Part shown: piece after piece, positions 30,650 through 33,484 of the stretch
Layout of the letters: each line of letters opens with the position of its first letter
Position numbering within the stretch: the stretch's first letter is position 1
Origin: Didymodactylos carnosus
Taxonomy: Eukaryota; Rotifera; Eurotatoria; Philodinida; Philodinidae
DNA: 33,484 bases
Direction: 5' to 3'
Assembly: GCA_905250885.1 (NCBI GenBank)
Contig: CAJNOQ010001296.1
Coordinates: 1-33,484, forward strand
Position numbers and translations under genes: made by a program
Notes under the pieces: generated by a model
The model's database searches: none
What the model was told of the DNA's origin: nothing
What the model saw: only the letters and a program-made list of their open reading frames with translations

Positions 30650-30790
30650 GCAAGAAGGTGTCCACATTGTTGATCCCGATATTGAACAACCTTTATTAAC
30701 AACTAGATTCGCTCATCATTTCGATGATATTCAAAATGCTGAACAAGCTATTAGAAGCTTTATCTGTAAATCGTAGACAAATTAATAGAT
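30650..30790 (+). pseudogene. Short unidentified coding relic
   Basis: One frame reads QEGVHIVDPDIEQPLL and TTRFAHHFDDIQNAEQAI before a stop. A second frame then continues ALSVNRRQINRLLG to another stop. The protein-like composition and the change of frame suggest a decayed fragment. I do not recognise the family. Confidence 0.35.
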
Positions 30791-31140
30791 TATTAGGTTG
30801 ACAACAAAGTTTTTGCGTTTTTTTTAAGATTTTCTAAAACATTCGTGAATATTCTAGAATTTTCCATGCGAAGGGTATATGAAGAGGGTATGCCTGCCCT
30901 AATTGCCTTGTTGAAAACGATCGACGCGTCACAAAGATCGTCACGCTAAATAAACAGAATCCCTACTCTCAAGATAAAATAAGCAGAATGAAATGAACTA
31001 TGTAACAGTTTGAATATATATAATAAAAGAAAAAACTGTTCTAATTCCTGCGCGTCCAAAGATATTCATGTGAGCGTTTACATAATTAACTGAAGCATAC
31101 AGGTTTTCACACTATACTACATTTCCAAAAAGTATTTGGA

Positions 31141-32944
31141 TTAGTTTGCTTCTACTCCTAGAGGCATGTCGGGAAATTCAATGTCGAAATTAACAATAAT
31201 TCGACCGCGTTGACTTGTGTCACACGGCAGAGGTAAACCAGCTCGTTCAATGAAAAGTTGAGTTTTTGGATTAATTACTTGTTTATGTTCGATTGTGTGA
31301 ACGATTGGGCTGGAGAGTAGAGGTACATTAACTGGAACACGATTTAATGCCTGTAGAAAGAAAATGAAAATGTTGTGGATTAGTTTTCCTCGGCGTTTTA
31401 CATTCCGATCAGAAAACGCATTCTCTCTCCTTGATTTTCCACAGCAAAATAATGCGCATACTCTGAAAATGCGCAGCGGGAATAGGTGTGAAACAACTAG
31501 AGTTCTATTGTTCTTGCTGCTCAAAGTTGCTCGAAATTCTGTTCAACGAAAAATTGACTGTGTTTTCTTTTCTGAGTGAACCAACTGCAGATTTCTTGGA
31601 CGAAGGCTTCAGATGATAGAGACTTATATCAACAGCATTTTCGAAACCTGACAGCTGCAACGTAACAGAAAGCGCATTATCTGCATTATCTTTTTCGTTT
31701 TTGATTCTTACTCTCAGGGGGATAGTTCTCGTAGAAGTCGGACACTCCAAGTTTTAATAGTTTTTCCTGCGAAAATCAGCGGAAGTCTGCAGATACCTGT
31801 TTTCCTTAGAGTAATAAGTGTGCAAGATATAACAGTTTTAGGGTAAAAAATATTGAAGATTAAAAGTAATACAAAAAATTTTTACTTACATCGGCCAATT
31901 TAATAGGCGCTGTGTAAATTAAATCACATCCCGATCGTCTGAAAATAGGACGCGGATGTTGCCGTATAATAAAAATAATATCAGCCGGAGTATTCAATAC
32001 ATTTTGATCGCCCGCTTGGTGGAATATTTTTCTCGCATCAGATGCGCAACCAGGTTCAGTTTCCACTACAAAGGTTTTTTCTTCGTCATGAGTAGTGGCA
32101 CCATCGTTATTGAGTATTTTTATCGTTTTTGATATGATTTTTGTCCGACCTTCATTAATTTCTTCTAATGTTAGAAACAGGTCCTCGATGACAGGCGGAT
32201 CTTGTACTTTTTCCTATTGCCAATCAGTCTCATCTGGACATGGGAAATGATTTATGCAAGATGTATCGCTCGTCACAGATCTAGCAGTTAGAAGGGATGA
32301 AATGAAATTGTGTTTAGTAAAAGAATCGTAAATACTTACAATAATGATGTATTACTGTTGTTTAAATAACATAGAAAATCGATGTTTAAAGTTTCGGCAC
32401 TGGCACGAATAATACCGATAATTTCGAGCCAATATTTCATTAATTCAAATTGTATCGAATAACTTAGGCCGTGCGCATTTGTTACAATGCATAAATGAAT
32501 AGCATTGCTAATATTACAAATATCTTCCAACGATATTGCAGATTTTTTGTTACGAAGGAAGTGTAAATTTGAAGTTAATATGCTCAATGATGCATCTCTG
32601 ACTGCAGCCAAAAAGTGTTTCCAAATTTGTTTCATTGCATTAATAAATCCTTCACGAGAGCAATAGGTGATGAGTGGTTTGATAATGATGAAGATTTGCT
32701 GAAGTACTCTGTAAATCCATCGACCGAATACACAGGTATTAGCTATATCACAAACAAACTTTCCAGCTACCACTGGTACATACCATGAAATATTTTTTAC
32801 TATATCATCAGTTGTCACTTTAACACTAATTTCATTTTTTAAAAATTGATTCGTTAGTTGGTTTATGTTCAAAAAGAATCCTTCTGCTGCACGTGTACCT
32901 ATGGAGCCAGAACCAAAAAGAACACAATAGCCCAAAAAAGCCAT
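31141..32944 (-). CDS. DnaJ class-B C-terminal domain joined to an unknown hydrophobic exon; in-frame TAG
   Basis: Three exons on the minus strand: 32944-32340, 32280-31890, 31350-31141, with introns of 59 bp (GTAAGT...CTGCTAG) and 539 bp (GTAAGT...CTTTCTACAG); phases agree throughout. Exons 2-3 encode the substrate-binding C-terminal domains of a DNAJB1/4/5-type co-chaperone: QDPPVIEDLFLTLEEINEG, EPGCASDARKIF, AGDQNVLNTPADIIF, RRSGCDLIYTAPIKLAD, then LNRVPVNVPLL and GLPLP. These domains normally hand unfolded clients to Hsp70. The first exon (ATG 32944) gives about 200 residues with hydrophobic stretches that I do not recognise. There is no J domain and no Gly/Phe region. A TAG at 32214-32216 interrupts the frame just before KVQDPP. 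Without readthrough only the N-terminal part would be made. It may be a chimeric pseudogene, or the upstream frame (stop TAA at 32336-32338 if unspliced) may be a separate gene. The DnaJ identity is firm; the joining is inference. Confidence 0.7.
31351..31889 (-). other. 539-bp intron between the two DnaJ-domain exons
   Basis: Donor after GCCGAT and acceptor before GCATTAAAT join IKLAD to ALNRV without a frame change, as the family requires. It is about nine times the small introns nearby. A minus-strand frame at 31505-31750 lies inside it, but it has no recognised homology, and no inverted arms were found. Confidence 0.75.
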
Positions 32945-33484
32945 TTATAGATCCTATAACAACATCATAGAGCATCTATCAGGAAAACTAGTAGAACTGC
33001 TTTAGTTTTTAGCGTAAAATTAATGAAAAACTTTCCATTTAGCCAGATTCCCTAATCTGTTCGGCTTTGTGAGAAATACTATTTGTTCTAAGTGTTGACC
33101 TCAGATATGTAGAAATGGACGAGTACATGATTTTTTTAAGCCAAGTGTGAGCATGAGGACGCGTACAACAAATTTTTACTTGAGTAATACTCGAGTATCA
33201 GAGATATTTAAAAATCGAAGTAGGTCGTATTTTTCAAAAAACACATTTTTTTCAAAATACGCCTTATATTTCGGTTCGTGCTTTCTCTGAGTTTCTGAAA
33301 ATATTTTTTTCAGATTCAGCATCAAAAACTGAGCCTAGACGAGTTGTTAAATCGGCTTAAGACCCCGACATCTTTTCACAGTGGCACTCCAAATCACATC
33401 GAGTGCAATGCGCATAAGTCGTTTTTGTAAACGTATCAAGTTTTTTTACATAAGCGATGAAGTCAAATGTTTTATCTCATTCAA
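32945..33484. other. Window end, nothing recognised
   Basis: AT-rich sequence upstream of the 32944 start codon. A J-domain exon was looked for here (HPD motif, YYxxLG) and not seen. Confidence 0.5.

Noticed and set aside
1..33484. CRISPR array, operon or phage-type defence system
   Set aside because: The genes have spliceosomal introns. No spaced short direct repeats or bacterial gene layout was seen.

Overview
The window looks like nuclear DNA of a small invertebrate, most likely a bdelloid rotifer. It is AT-rich and has short spliceosomal introns (58-111 bp when not enlarged). It carries a Penelope-like retroelement (PLE), a MULE transposase relic of a type I associate with bdelloids, and many foldback (palindromic) insertions. 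The organism call is an inference from these features and was not tested by any search.

Layout. Positions 1-8050 are repeat-dominated: a nested palindrome (119-884), a decayed MULE transposase on the minus strand (2124-3165), an unidentified membrane-anchored reading frame (3324-3629), an inverted duplication (3651-4796) with a second hairpin inside it, and a rearranged PLE (4797-8041). In the PLE, the 5' part with reverse transcriptase lies on the minus strand. The 3' part with a GIY-YIG-type endonuclease lies on the plus strand. Two 194-bp pseudo-LTR copies, each with a hammerhead-ribozyme-like motif, lie in inverted orientation. Positions 8132-21933 hold one intact gene on the plus strand, a puromycin-sensitive-type M1 aminopeptidase, which I resolved into 19 exons (2616 nt with stop, 871 aa, every exon phase consistent). 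Seven of its 18 introns are enlarged to 0.6-2.7 kb, and at least six of those seven contain inverted repeats. These include a 1019-bp element sitting exactly in the TAG of a splice acceptor and a 1.8-kb palindrome that itself carries a tRNA-derived SINE with a 12-bp target duplication. Positions 21934-26728 are intergenic with one dispersed direct repeat. On the minus strand lie an adenosine/AMP-deaminase-superfamily gene lacking its first exon(s) (26729-28852), then a short coding relic (about 30650-30790). The last is a gene (31141-32944) that joins an unrecognised hydrophobic exon to the C-terminal substrate-binding half of a class-B DnaJ, without a J domain and with one in-frame TAG.

How the parts relate. 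The host genes are a cytosolic peptidase, a nucleoside/nucleotide-deaminase relative and a DnaJ-derived protein. They do not form a visible pathway or operon. The main story is foldback and retroelement load around and inside genes whose coding sequence stays intact where insertions fall in introns. I found no convincing new multi-gene system.
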